Source of the DNA: Fibrobacter sp. UWT2 | GTDB lineage: Bacteria > Fibrobacterota > Fibrobacteria > Fibrobacterales > Fibrobacteraceae | DNA: 64,000 nt | Direction of reading: 5' to 3' | Assembly: GCF_900142545.1 (NCBI RefSeq) | Contig: NZ_FRBF01000012.1 | Location: 1-64,000, forward strand | Shown: piece by piece, positions 43,566 to 53,200 of the stretch | Numbering within the stretch: the first letter of the stretch is position 1 | How the letters are laid out: every line of letters begins with the position of its first letter | Program-made: the position numbers and the translations under genes | Notes under the pieces: generated by a model | The model's database searches: none | Told to the model about the DNA's origin: nothing | Seen by the model: only the letters and a program-made list of their open reading frames with translations

Positions 43566-45308
43566 GTGTCTATCACGAGAAAGTTTTCGGTAGCGGCAGT
43601 TCCACTTATGGCCATGTCTATGGCTTTAGTGGGGTGTGATTTCGGAGCGAATGATGATTCGACCACTCAAAAAGTAATATCCGAAACTCCGCAGGATTCA
43701 GCGACGGAGGCTGTGGACGATTCTGCAGTCAGGGACTCTTCGAACGTTGCTCCGGCGGTAAAGGATTCTGTGGAAAAAAGTGCCGAGAATAACGATCCAG
43801 CAGAAACGCCTCCGGTTGTTCCGGATTCGGATGTGAAAGATCCCGTGATGACGGACCCCGTGGCAACTGATACTGCGGTAGAAGACACCATGATTGTTCC
43901 GGCTACTTTGCCTACGGTAATTTTGGCTAAATCCGCATCGGGTTGTTTCCAGACTTGGAACGGTATTGACGGAAAAGAAAGAGTCCTGACCGAACTTGAC
44001 AATGGTTCCGAAACATCGGGCTATTGGTTCTTCTATAAAGACGATATTGATGGGGGCATGTCCATTATCGAGATTCCTGAAGAATCCGTGGAGGATGTTC
44101 TTCAGACGTGTGGTGGACTTTGTGTATCATTTGCTCTTGATAAGGGTACTTTGGATTATAACCCGTATGTGGGCGTGGGATTCAATCTTGCCGGGATGAT
44201 TGATAATGAGGTCCAGCCGGTGGATGCCTCTAAAATGGGTGGCATTGTGGTCGCTTACACATCGGATCTTTCGATGAATGTCGAAATGGGCTTTACCGAT
44301 GATGTAGAAAAGGAACTTAAATATGATGTTCCTTATACGACGCTCCCGAAAGCGACGGCGATGAAAACTATAGAAATCCCCTGGAGCGAATTTAGGCAGG
44401 CGGGTTGGGGAACTGGCAAAATAATTTCTGGCGAAGAAGGCGCTAGGAAGCTAGCTTCGTTAAAATTCAAGATTCAGGATAAGAGCGGTCAAAAAGGCAA
44501 ATTCAATATCATTGGGGTGGCTCCCTATGATCCGACTTGTTCCTATGAGTCCCCGGCCCCAGCTCCTGAATCTTCGTCGAGTGTGGTTGGGTCTAGTAGC
44601 AGCGTGATTCCGGAATCTAGCAGCGGTGATGTGCCAAAATCCAGCAGCAGTTTGGTTCCTAGCAATTTTGAAACCTGGAACGGAGCGAAAGGCGTTGCTC
44701 GAATCAATACGGGGTATGATGCGGGAATGGAGACTTCTGGCGACTGGTATGCCTACACTGACGAAATGGATGGTGGCTTGTCAACGATTACCTGGCCTGT
44801 TCCGTTAGGCAACGGATTCTCTGCTAATGCCTTTGATCCGGTTGTTGATGCTTGCGGCGGTTTGTGTGGAACTTTCACGCTGGACCAGGGGACGCTGGAT
44901 TACTATCCGTTTGTGGGGGTGGGCTTCTACTTGGCTGGTGAAGATGAGAATGGTAATATAGCCACTGTAGATGCAACGGCTATGGGTGGCGTTTGCGTTG
45001 TCTATACCTCAGATATGTCGGCAACGATTGAAATGAGCCTCGGCGATGATGGGGATAGGGAGATTGGTTATAATGTTCCGTACGTAACGCTTCCGAAATC
45101 CTCGGTTGTTAGAAAAGAGGAGTTCACTTGGGCTCAATTTAGACAGGCGAGCTGGGGGCGTATTTATATTTCGGGTGAAGATGCTGCCACCCGTTTAGCT
45201 GCGCTGAACTTCAAAATTCAAGGAAAGAACGGTTCAAAAGGAACGTTTAACATCATGACTATTGGACCTTACGGTGGTTGTGACGATAAGATAGACGTTC
45301 TTCCGTAA
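43566..45308 (+). CDS. Secreted or lipoprotein with two CBM11-like domains
   Basis: This 580-residue protein starts at a GTG after TTGGAGG. It has a lipoprotein-type signal (MAMSMALVGC), an acidic Asp/Thr/Pro linker, a first domain (about 118-330: CFQTWNGIDGKERVL... GKFNIIGVAP), a Ser-rich linker (SSSSVV) and a second domain (about 370-575: NFETWNGAKGVARI...). Both domains share DGG-S-I, LCVSFALDKGTLDY/LCGTFTLDQGTLDY and (F)R-Q-A-(G/S)-W-G. The second domain is closest to that of the preceding gene, which suggests domain duplication. The carbohydrate ligand is unknown; CBM11 assignment rests on pattern only. Confidence 0.8.
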   Translation: MSITRKFSVAAVPLMAMSMALVGCDFGANDDSTTQKVISETPQDSATEAVDDSAVRDSSNVAPAVKDSVEKSAENNDPAETPPVVPDSDVKDPVMTDPVATDTAVEDTMIVPATLPTVILAKSASGCFQTWNGIDGKERVLTELDNGSETSGYWFFYKDDIDGGMSIIEIPEESVEDVLQTCGGLCVSFALDKGTLDYNPYVGVGFNLAGMIDNEVQPVDASKMGGIVVAYTSDLSMNVEMGFTDDVEKELKYDVPYTTLPKATAMKTIEIPWSEFRQAGWGTGKIISGEEGARKLASLKFKIQDKSGQKGKFNIIGVAPYDPTCSYESPAPAPESSSSVVGSSSSVIPESSSGDVPKSSSSLVPSNFETWNGAKGVARINTGYDAGMETSGDWYAYTDEMDGGLSTITWPVPLGNGFSANAFDPVVDACGGLCGTFTLDQGTLDYYPFVGVGFYLAGEDENGNIATVDATAMGGVCVVYTSDMSATIEMSLGDDGDREIGYNVPYVTLPKSSVVRKEEFTWAQFRQASWGRIYISGEDAATRLAALNFKIQGKNGSKGTFNIMTIGPYGGCDDKIDVLP

Positions 45309-45443
45309 TTAATCCGCTGGCTTCCTACAAACTACTTGCATCTTACTTATTTAAACAAAAATATACAAAAGTCGTTGACTAGCTCAACGGCTTTTTCTAA
45401 TTTTGGCTACGAAAATCTTACAAGTACAGGAGTTCTTTACAAA

Positions 45444-47063
45444 ATGTGGAACGAAAAGTATATCGCCAAGTTGGATAGCTACCTGGCCCAGGCCCAGGCA
45501 GCAGGTGGGGCTGCTCGTGTCGATAAGCAGCACCAGTCCGGAAAGTGCACTGCCCGCGAACGCATGGAAATGCTGTTCGACGAAGGTACGTTTGTAGAAG
45601 TCGGTGCGCTTCGCAAGTCGAGCAACCGCGTGCTCAAGGAAAGCAAGGTCGTCTTGGGTGACGGCGTCGTGACCGGTTACGGCAAGGTGAATGGCCGTCT
45701 GGTGTTTGCATCCTCCCAGGACTTTACGGTGGGTGGCGGCTCCTTGGGCCAGTGCCACGCTGAAAAGATTTGCCGCGTGATGGATATGGCTGTCGAAGCC
45801 GGTGCTCCGTTTGTCGCCATGAACGATAGCGGTGGAGCCCGTATCGACGAAGGCGTGTTCTCGCTCGCTGGCTATAGCGCCATCATGGCCCGTAACGTTT
45901 GGGCTTCTGGCGTGATTCCGCAGATTGCCGTGATCATGGGCCCCTGCGCTGGTGGCGCCTGCTATTCTCCGGCTCTCAGCGACTTCATTTTCATGACTCA
46001 GAACACGAGCCAGATGTTCCTCACCGGCCCGGCAGTCGTGAAGCAGGTGATGGGCGAAAACATCACCGCCGCTGAACTCGGTGGCGCTCCGGTGCATACC
46101 TCCAAGTCCGGTGTGGCTCACTTCATGTACGAAGACGACAAGAAGTGCCTCGAAGGTGTCCGCAAGCTCCTCAGCTACTTGCCGCAGAGCAACCGCAAGG
46201 AATCTGCCGAATGCAACTGCAAGATTGCCGAAGCTGCCAAGAACGACGAAGGCTTCTTCAAGAAGCTGTTCTCCAAGTCCGAATCGACCGAAGTTGCCGC
46301 TTCCTTCGACAACAGCGCCTCTATCCAGGACATCGTTCCGGATAACTACAAGCAGGCTTACGACGTGAAGTCCGTGATTGCCGCCTTTGCCGATGCCGAC
46401 AGCTTCTTTGAAGTGCAGAGCGACTGGGGCAAGAACGTGGTGATTGGCTTTGCTCGCCTGAACGGTGAAGCCATCGGTATCGTGGCTAACCAGCCGAAGG
46501 TGCTCGCCGGTTCCTTGGACGTGGACGGTTCCGACAAGGCTGGCCGCTTTGTTCGCTTCTGCGACGCGTTCAACATTCCGCTGCTCGCCCTCGCTGACGT
46601 TCCGGGTTACATGCCGGGTTCCAAGCAGGAATACTCGGGCATCATCCGCCACGGTGCAAAGCTCCTTTACGCCTTTGCCGAAGCGACCGTGCCGAAGGTG
46701 ACGCTCATTCTGCGCAAGGCTTTCGGTGGCGCCTACATCGCCATGAACAGCAAGGACGTGGGTGCCGACTACGTGTTCGCCCTCCCGATTGCCCAGGTGG
46801 CCGTGATGGGTGCCGAAGGTGCCGTGGAAATTATCAACAAGAAGGAAATCGCTGCAGCTCCGGATCCGGTGGCCGCTCGCGCCCAGTGCATCGCCAAGTA
46901 CGAAGAAGAACTGATGAACCCCTACGTTGCCGCCTCCATGGGCGTGGTCGACGAAGTGATTCACCCGGCCGATGTTCGTAAGCGCCTGATTGCCGCTTTT
47001 GACGCCTTGAAGACCAAGGAACAGAAGCGTCACTGGAAGAAGCACGCAAATATACCGCTGTAA
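45444..47063 (+). CDS. Acyl-CoA carboxylase carboxyltransferase subunit (PccB/MmdA-like)
   Basis: This 539-residue protein is the carboxyltransferase subunit of a biotin-dependent acyl-CoA carboxylase or methylmalonyl-CoA decarboxylase. Typical blocks are TARERMEMLFDEGTFVE, FASSQDFTVGGGSLGQ, AMNDSGGARIDEGV, IMGPCAGGACYSPALSDF and ADVPGYMPGSKQE. Enzymes of this type interconvert propionyl-CoA and methylmalonyl-CoA, which fits a succinate- or propionate-forming metabolism. No biotin carrier or biotin carboxylase gene lies nearby. I start at 45444 after an AGGAG site; the longer frame begins in AT-rich spacer DNA. Short tandem insertions near residues 255-310 are unusual. Confidence 0.92.
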   Translation: MWNEKYIAKLDSYLAQAQAAGGAARVDKQHQSGKCTARERMEMLFDEGTFVEVGALRKSSNRVLKESKVVLGDGVVTGYGKVNGRLVFASSQDFTVGGGSLGQCHAEKICRVMDMAVEAGAPFVAMNDSGGARIDEGVFSLAGYSAIMARNVWASGVIPQIAVIMGPCAGGACYSPALSDFIFMTQNTSQMFLTGPAVVKQVMGENITAAELGGAPVHTSKSGVAHFMYEDDKKCLEGVRKLLSYLPQSNRKESAECNCKIAEAAKNDEGFFKKLFSKSESTEVAASFDNSASIQDIVPDNYKQAYDVKSVIAAFADADSFFEVQSDWGKNVVIGFARLNGEAIGIVANQPKVLAGSLDVDGSDKAGRFVRFCDAFNIPLLALADVPGYMPGSKQEYSGIIRHGAKLLYAFAEATVPKVTLILRKAFGGAYIAMNSKDVGADYVFALPIAQVAVMGAEGAVEIINKKEIAAAPDPVAARAQCIAKYEEELMNPYVAASMGVVDEVIHPADVRKRLIAAFDALKTKEQKRHWKKHANIPL

Positions 47064-47084
47064 TAGATTCTATATCTAGGAATT

Positions 47085-47122
47085 GTCCGCCATTGATGAT
47101 TGTCATTGGCGGGCTTTTTTTT
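47085..47122 (+). terminator. Terminator of the carboxyltransferase gene
   Basis: An 8-bp stem (GTCCGCCA, 47085-47092, with 47107-47114) carries a small inner hairpin and is followed by eight T residues. Confidence 0.9.
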
Positions 47123-47124
47123 AC

Positions 47125-47153
47125 TTGCAAAAAAAACGTAATGAAAGTATATT
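47125..47153 (+). promoter_or_regulatory. Promoter of the orphan lipoprotein gene
   Basis: TTGCAA (47125-47130) and TATATT (47148-47153) are separated by exactly 17 bp, with an AAGGAGAAGG ribosome site downstream. Confidence 0.65.
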
Positions 47154-47175
47154 GATAAATATAAGGAGAAGGAAT

Positions 47176-47919
47176 ATGAAAAAAATAATTGTTTTACTTT
47201 TTTGCATGCCTTTGATGTGGCTGGCATGCTCTTCTGATTCTTCCGGCAATTCGGCTAATGCAGAAGGTAATGCGGCTTTGACTGAAACATCTTCTAGTTC
47301 AACAGAAAACGAAGGAGTTTTGTCTTCTTCGTTTGTTGAGCGAAATACTCCTGCTTCTTATGGGGTTGTTCCTATTGATACGGCCTTTGTCGCTAGAAAC
47401 CCTCAAAGTATAAATGGTGATAACGGTAATATAACGTCGTCTTCAAAGACTGTATTCCGTTTCAATACGGAAAGAACTGTTTTGTATGAAAATTGGGGAG
47501 ATCGAGTCAGTGAATTTGTTGCTGCGTACTATGATGAATTAGGAGTACAGTTTTCAGGAAGTGATTATAATGCAGGTTATATGGTGACATACCGGACTCT
47601 GTCTGATGAATCTCGTAATTATGCGGCGTGGCTTTGGAGTAATTCCTATTCTCAAAAAACTTGTGAAAGTGACTATGAACTATTTGAAAGTGTATGCTCT
47701 AGCCACAATGGAGAATTTGTCAATTATCGCGAAGGAGATGTATGCGCAACAAATCAACTTTGGCTGTCTTGTGTGTATCCGTTAGATGTAGAAGTAAATA
47801 AGGCTTTTATTGATTCTGTGGCAACAGAAATCCATTCTTTTGTTAGTGAGCATTGGTCCACTCCGTATCCAAAAATTGAACCGTCGTCTTCGATGAGCGC
47901 TAGTTCCACTTCTCCGTAA
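47176..47919 (+). CDS. Orphan lipoprotein of unknown function
   Basis: I do not recognise this 247-residue protein. The start at 47176 follows AAGGAGAAGG and gives a proper lipoprotein signal (MPLMWLAC, Cys18). After a Ser/Asn/Glu-rich linker with SSSS runs comes a domain of about 170 residues (YENWGDRVSEFVAAYYDE through VSEHWSTPYP), with four Cys in two close groups (SQKTCESDYELFESVCSS and GDVCATNQLWLSC) that could form two disulphides. The gene is clearly more AT-rich in codon use than its neighbours and begins an AT-rich stretch that includes the subtilase gene. It could be a recent acquisition or a fast-evolving surface antigen. Confidence 0.7.
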   Translation: MKKIIVLLFCMPLMWLACSSDSSGNSANAEGNAALTETSSSSTENEGVLSSSFVERNTPASYGVVPIDTAFVARNPQSINGDNGNITSSSKTVFRFNTERTVLYENWGDRVSEFVAAYYDELGVQFSGSDYNAGYMVTYRTLSDESRNYAAWLWSNSYSQKTCESDYELFESVCSSHNGEFVNYREGDVCATNQLWLSCVYPLDVEVNKAFIDSVATEIHSFVSEHWSTPYPKIEPSSSMSASSTSP

Positions 47920-47946
47920 AAATGAACTTGCAACCATATTTTTTTT

Positions 47947-47976
47947 AGCTCTGCAATTACTGCGGGGCTTTTTTTT
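47947..47976 (+). terminator. Terminator of the orphan lipoprotein gene
   Basis: A 9-bp stem with three G-U pairs (47947-47955 with 47961-47969) and a 5-nt loop is followed by a run of T residues. Confidence 0.8.
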
Positions 47977-48076
47977 GTGATGGTTGGAATATTTAGGTTT
48001 TTTGTTCGAAAATACAATGTTTTACGTTGTATATAATGTTGTATGTAGATGAATTACTAGTGCGATGTTGATTTTC

Positions 48077-48098
48077 TTACATAAAAAATATTATGTAA
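48077..48098. promoter_or_regulatory. Palindrome upstream of the subtilase gene
   Basis: TTACATAA-N6-TTATGTAA is a perfect 8-bp inverted repeat, extended outward by GATTT and AAATC. It lies about 100 bp before the ATG in AT-rich DNA that holds no gene (47977-48200). A binding site for a regulator is one reading. Confidence 0.4.
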
Positions 48099-48200
48099 AA
48101 ATCATAACTTTTGTTGTTATCTTTTGTCCGGTTTATTGATGATAAACTAAAAATATTGTCAATAAATTAACGGAAAATAAATAACATTCATGGAGAGAAA

Positions 48201-50027
48201 ATGAACTCTACGAAGATTATTGCTGCTGCTGTAATGGCATGCAGCATTGCGTCTCAAGCTCAATTGCTTGAAAAGTATGAAATGCCTGCAAAGAAATCGC
48301 AATCTTTGGCGGCTTCTGAAACGATTGATCGTATGGATCCGGAAGTTCGTAAGTTTGTGAATAATCGTAAAACGAAAAAAGTTTTACGCCAAAAGGTTGT
48401 TAAATCTGACCTTTTGGGCCGTAAGGGCGCTAGCAAGAGTGCATCCGTAAAGGATTCTGTCGTTTATGTGACGAATAGTGCTGATACGGAAAAAATGCGA
48501 GTTATTGTTAGTCGTATTAGCAAAGATCCGTTTGTTGACATAGATGGCTACACTGATGAAGTCTATTATGATGAAAATAGAAAACAGCTCGTTTATTCCT
48601 TTAACGGAAAGCAAATGAGTGCGTCTGAATATAAGGCTGCTAAGGATAAGTGGCAGAAGAAATATGACAGAGCTGCTAAAAAGATTTCTGCTCCTGTCAT
48701 AAAGAATCTTACAGCGGCAGAAATTGAACAGGAATATAATTCTTCGGATGAAGTTTATGTTTCATCGATGCCTAATTTTGTTCAGGATGAAATTGTTGGA
48801 TTGACTGATGGACATTATGCTGCAACTGCCGATGTCATGTGGGGAATAAACGGCTTGAAAACATCTGGTTTTGATGCCGGCTATAAGGGTCAAAATATTG
48901 GTGTGTATTTCTCAGAGCCGGGTTGTGCTGATCGTGGAACCTTGGGGTCGTATTATCAAGAACTCTATTGCTCTGGAAGAGGAAATGGGCATGCGGCCAA
49001 GGTGGGCAAACTGTTGAACTCTACAGCACCTTCTGCAAAATTGTATGGGCAAGATGCTAACAGCAATGTGTATCTTTCCAATCCTAGTTCCAAAAATATT
49101 ATGATTGGATCGCATTCATGGCATTATGCTCGCGTATACGATAGATTCTATACGGTTGATGATGCAGACATGGACCAAGATGCTTATTCTAATCGTATTA
49201 CTCATTTTGTAGCTGCTGGCAATAAGGTGAGTGAACCTGATTACTATATCTTGACTCCGGGCAGAAGTATTAATGCTATTACTGTTGGTGCTGTTTATCC
49301 TACAAAGGAAGCTTATGGTGTCAATAATGGGTATTTGATGACGGAATATACCTTCCATATCAATCCTGACATTAACCACCATGGAGATGGCAATGCAAAG
49401 CCGGAAGTTTTGAATTTTACGAATTTTAAGCTCTCTGATGGAATTCTTTTTGGTGGAACGAGTGCTTCGACACCCTTTACGGCGGGTATGGCTGCAGTGC
49501 TGATGTCTCAGCGTGCCGAATTCCAAAAAAGCCCTGAAAAAGTGAAGGCTGTGATGCTTGCTGCAGAAGGTATCCAAACTCTGAATGCGGAAGATATTGA
49601 CTATGATGATGCCAAGTTTACAGCGCAGATTCCGTCGTATAAACTTATGAATAAAGCTTATATAAAGGGGTGGCCTGGTAAAACTGAACAGCAAATTTTC
49701 GGTTCGAATAATCATGGAAATGATGCCTATACGACTGTGACGAGAACTGTTCAAAAGGGAAAACGCTATAGAGCTGCAATTGCTTGGATGGAACCTGCTT
49801 ACTATATAACAACAAACAAGCAACTTGCCTATGACTTTGATTTGGCTGTCTTTGGTACGCCGGTTGGTACTAGAGGATATCAGTCTCAGAGTCTGTTCAA
49901 TAACTTTGAAGTATTGGACTTTGTTCCTAAGCAGTCTGGAGATGTTCAGTTTAGAATTGTCAACTACAGAAATGAGGTCCCGAGCAAGCCTATTTATTTG
50001 GCCTTTAGCTTTGTTCAGGTTGACTAA
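48201..50027 (+). CDS. Atypical subtilase-like (S8) secreted peptidase
   Basis: This 608-residue secreted protein has a signal peptide (VMACSIASQA) and a subtilase fold from about residue 205. The catalytic Ser421 lies in FGGTSASTPFTAGM, the oxyanion Asn341 in THFVAAGN and the His264 in GNGHAAKV, the position of the usual HGTHVAG. The usual catalytic Asp motif (DTG) reads SEPG here (Glu239 in place of Asp), so activity is uncertain. A propeptide-like region (residues 20-190) and a C-terminal beta domain (about 500-608) flank the core. The codons are AT-rich like those of the preceding lipoprotein. A GGAGAG site precedes the ATG. Confidence 0.8.
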   Translation: MNSTKIIAAAVMACSIASQAQLLEKYEMPAKKSQSLAASETIDRMDPEVRKFVNNRKTKKVLRQKVVKSDLLGRKGASKSASVKDSVVYVTNSADTEKMRVIVSRISKDPFVDIDGYTDEVYYDENRKQLVYSFNGKQMSASEYKAAKDKWQKKYDRAAKKISAPVIKNLTAAEIEQEYNSSDEVYVSSMPNFVQDEIVGLTDGHYAATADVMWGINGLKTSGFDAGYKGQNIGVYFSEPGCADRGTLGSYYQELYCSGRGNGHAAKVGKLLNSTAPSAKLYGQDANSNVYLSNPSSKNIMIGSHSWHYARVYDRFYTVDDADMDQDAYSNRITHFVAAGNKVSEPDYYILTPGRSINAITVGAVYPTKEAYGVNNGYLMTEYTFHINPDINHHGDGNAKPEVLNFTNFKLSDGILFGGTSASTPFTAGMAAVLMSQRAEFQKSPEKVKAVMLAAEGIQTLNAEDIDYDDAKFTAQIPSYKLMNKAYIKGWPGKTEQQIFGSNNHGNDAYTTVTRTVQKGKRYRAAIAWMEPAYYITTNKQLAYDFDLAVFGTPVGTRGYQSQSLFNNFEVLDFVPKQSGDVQFRIVNYRNEVPSKPIYLAFSFVQVD

Positions 50028-50055
50028 CGCTTAGCGCGAAGTCATTCTGATGTTG

Positions 50056-50092
50056 AGGTGCTCTCGGCTGTTTTGTCGAGGGCATCTTTCTT
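50056..50092 (+). terminator. Probable terminator of the subtilase gene
   Basis: An 11-bp stem with two G-U pairs (50056-50066 with 50077-50087) and a 10-nt loop is followed by a short T/C-rich tract. The rest of the gap to 50252 holds a small inverted repeat, ACGGC/GCCGT at 50121-50136, and no gene. Confidence 0.55.
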
Positions 50093-50252
50093 AAGTAGAA
50101 AGGGAAATTTTCATGTTATGACGGCATAAAAGCCGTACAAATTACCGAAAAATTGCTAATTTCGCACAAATTGCGGGAAAAATCCCATATTGTAGGTGGT
50201 TTTGCTGTGTGCAAATTCAGTATTTTATGGGGCACCTGTATAGAAGAATATT

Positions 50253-53200
50253 GTGTTTTTTGAAGGTCTAAAACGCTTGTGGCCGGTGGCGACTGTCGCC
50301 CTTGCCGTAGGAATCGCCTGGTCCCAGAGCGATTCTGTTTCGGTTGTGTCTGCAAGTGAGGCCGAAGCGGCTGAGCCCGACCCGGCAGAGACCGAGTGGC
50401 AGCCCACTTACCAGTACATTTCTCTCCCTCCTTCGGTAACTCCGCTTAATGGGCTTTTGCCTTTTGGCGGCATTGGCGCTTCGCCGACGCTCATGAGTAC
50501 CAACAAGGGGCAGGTCTTTAGTCACGATATCGATGTCTCGACTCGTGAGATGGACGTGAGCGAAAAGCGTGTGAACTCCGTTTCTCGCGATACCACCACC
50601 TTGTGGACGGCGCATTACCCCGAATTGGCGGATTATGTGTCTGACATGTACAGCATTGGCCAGAAGAGCTTGTGGCTGAACGATTTGGTGGGTAAGGCCA
50701 ACGACGGCTATGAAACGCCCGAAACCGGTTCGGTGTTCGACATTACCATTCCGGTGACCATGCCTGCATGGATGCGCGACTTTGGCTTGGACAAGCCGAA
50801 GCTGATGCTCCAGGGTACCATGGATATCCGCTTGAAGGGTTACGGCGAAAAGGATGATGCCGAAGGTAGTACCAATACGAGCCTGTGGCCCAGCCCGACT
50901 CTGAACTACACGCCGAACTTCATGGTGAAGGGCAAAATCGGTCCTTACATCACGGTTGAAATCAACAACGTGGAAGAAGGCTTGGGCGCGCGTAACCAGG
51001 TGCGCGTGGTTTACGAAGAATCTTACAAGGACGAATTCGAAGATTACATTCTGCAGCGCGTCGAAGCCGGTACCACAAACCTTGCCTTGACCGGTACGGA
51101 ACTCACGGGTTACTCCGAGAACCACCAGGGCCTGTTCGGTATCAAGGCCGACTGGAAACTGGGCGACTGGCGCCTTACGACCATTGCCTCGCAGGATGGT
51201 GGCGATCAGGAAGAATACAGCCTGAAGGCTAGTGAAACGGTTTCGGAATTCCAGATTTTGGATAAACAGTTCGTCGCTTACCGTTATTACTTCTTGAATT
51301 ACGACGCCAGGGATAAGTATGTCCGCGAAGTGACGAACTCGGGTAGAAAGGCTTCGACCTATAATGCGACGAGCTTGAAACTTTACAAGCGCGGCGCTAC
51401 CAATGCCAAGACCGGCGTGATTGACAATGTGTATGTCAAGTATGTGACTCCCAACGGAAAAACGGTCACCAAGCTGGTGGAACGCTTGACTGAAATTCCT
51501 GGTACCGACTTTAGCTATGACCAGAAGATGGGCGTGATAAAGGTGAATGGCATTAGCCGCAACACCTTGCTTGCCGCAAGCTGGGCTGAAGATCGCGGTG
51601 GTAAGTCTTCGGTGAAAGATGGCGATACCATTACGCTTATCCAATGGGATGCAACCCTTTCGGAACTCGTTGATATCGACAAGTTGATGTTGCGTAACGT
51701 GTACTCCATCGGTATTTCGGATGCCAGTTCTTCGAGCTTCGTGTTGCGCATGAAGAACAAGTCTGGCATTTCGGGCGACTTCCTCAAGAAACTGGGCTTG
51801 GTGGATACCACTACGGGAACTCCGCTGGTGAACGACGCTACCATCTTCAAGAAGGATGGTACCGGCAATTACACGGGCGAAATGTGGCTCCCTTGTAAAA
51901 AGTCTTCGGACGCGGTTTACTCGGACAAGAGCAATGCCGAAGAACTCGCCAAGCAGAACTGCTTGGAACCGTTGCGTAACCTGGATTCTTCTGCTGCCAT
52001 GGCTCAGCTTTATACGCTGCCGGTCTATAACCTTTCTCGCTACACGAACCGTTTCTACTTCGAATCGGTGGGCAAGCGCCGCAGCTCTACGATTAGCGTA
52101 CGTGACCCGAGCTCGAGCTATTCTGTGAGTGGTAGTTCCTGTATGGATATTTCGCCGGGTACTGAAAAGGTGACTGCTGGCTCTACGACCCTTATTCGCG
52201 GCACCGACTATGAAGTGAACTACGAACTGGGCCAGATTGAACTTTTGAGTGAACGCGCCCTTGACCCGAACAAGGATATCAAGGTGAGCTACGAATGCGA
52301 ACCCCTGTTCGAAATCGACAACAAACTCTTGTTGGGTGCCCGTGCGGAACTGCCTCTTGATCTGTATGGCATGGGCGCCGGTTCTGTGTTCGGCATTACC
52401 GCTTTGTACAAGAGCCAGAGCACTACGGCTAAGACCCCGACTCTGGGTAACGAACCTTATTCCAGCGTGCTGTGGGGCATGAACCTCCGCCTGCAGGATA
52501 CCGTGCCCGCCCTCACCGAACTGGTGAACCTGATTCCGGGCATTAACACGACGGCGCAGTCGAGCTGGCGTTACGAAGCGGAATTTGCTGCTAGCCGCCA
52601 CAATGCGAACACGAGCGATGATCAGTCTGCCTTTGTGGAAGATTTTGAAGCGACAACGTCTGGCTTGACTTATCCTCTTTCTCGTCTTTCCTGGTACCAG
52701 GCGTCGCCTCCGGGCGGTGTTGAATCGGATCGTTCTACTTTTATTGAAAAGCTTGACTATAAGCACCAGGGTGAATTCATTTGGCACAGCAACAATACGG
52801 AACTGTACAAGAATATCTACACGCCGGTGGGTAACTCCGATGTGGATAACCAGCACTTGACCGTTTTGAAGATGACTCTCCGCGCAAATGACAACCTGGC
52901 CGGAAATTCCTGGGGCGGTATCATGCGCCCGAACAGTAGCTACTACCAGGATTTGAGCGACATGAAGTACATCGAGGTGGTGGCCCGTGGTAACGTGGGT
53001 TCCCTTTACCTCGATCTCGGTTTGGTGAGCGAAGACCTTTCGATTAACGGTTGGTCGCCGAACGGTGAATACAACGGCGAAAATGATATCGGTACGACGA
53101 CCGCCTTGCATGACAAGGGTCTTGACGGCTTGAGCGGAACCGACGAATTCGATACGGTGTGGGACTGCCGCACGACTCCTTGTAAGGGCACGGAACATAG

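Noticed and set aside
45384-47045. A 553-codon frame antisense to the carboxyltransferase gene
   Set aside because: It is a shadow of a highly conserved gene; His/Val-rich composition and no domain.
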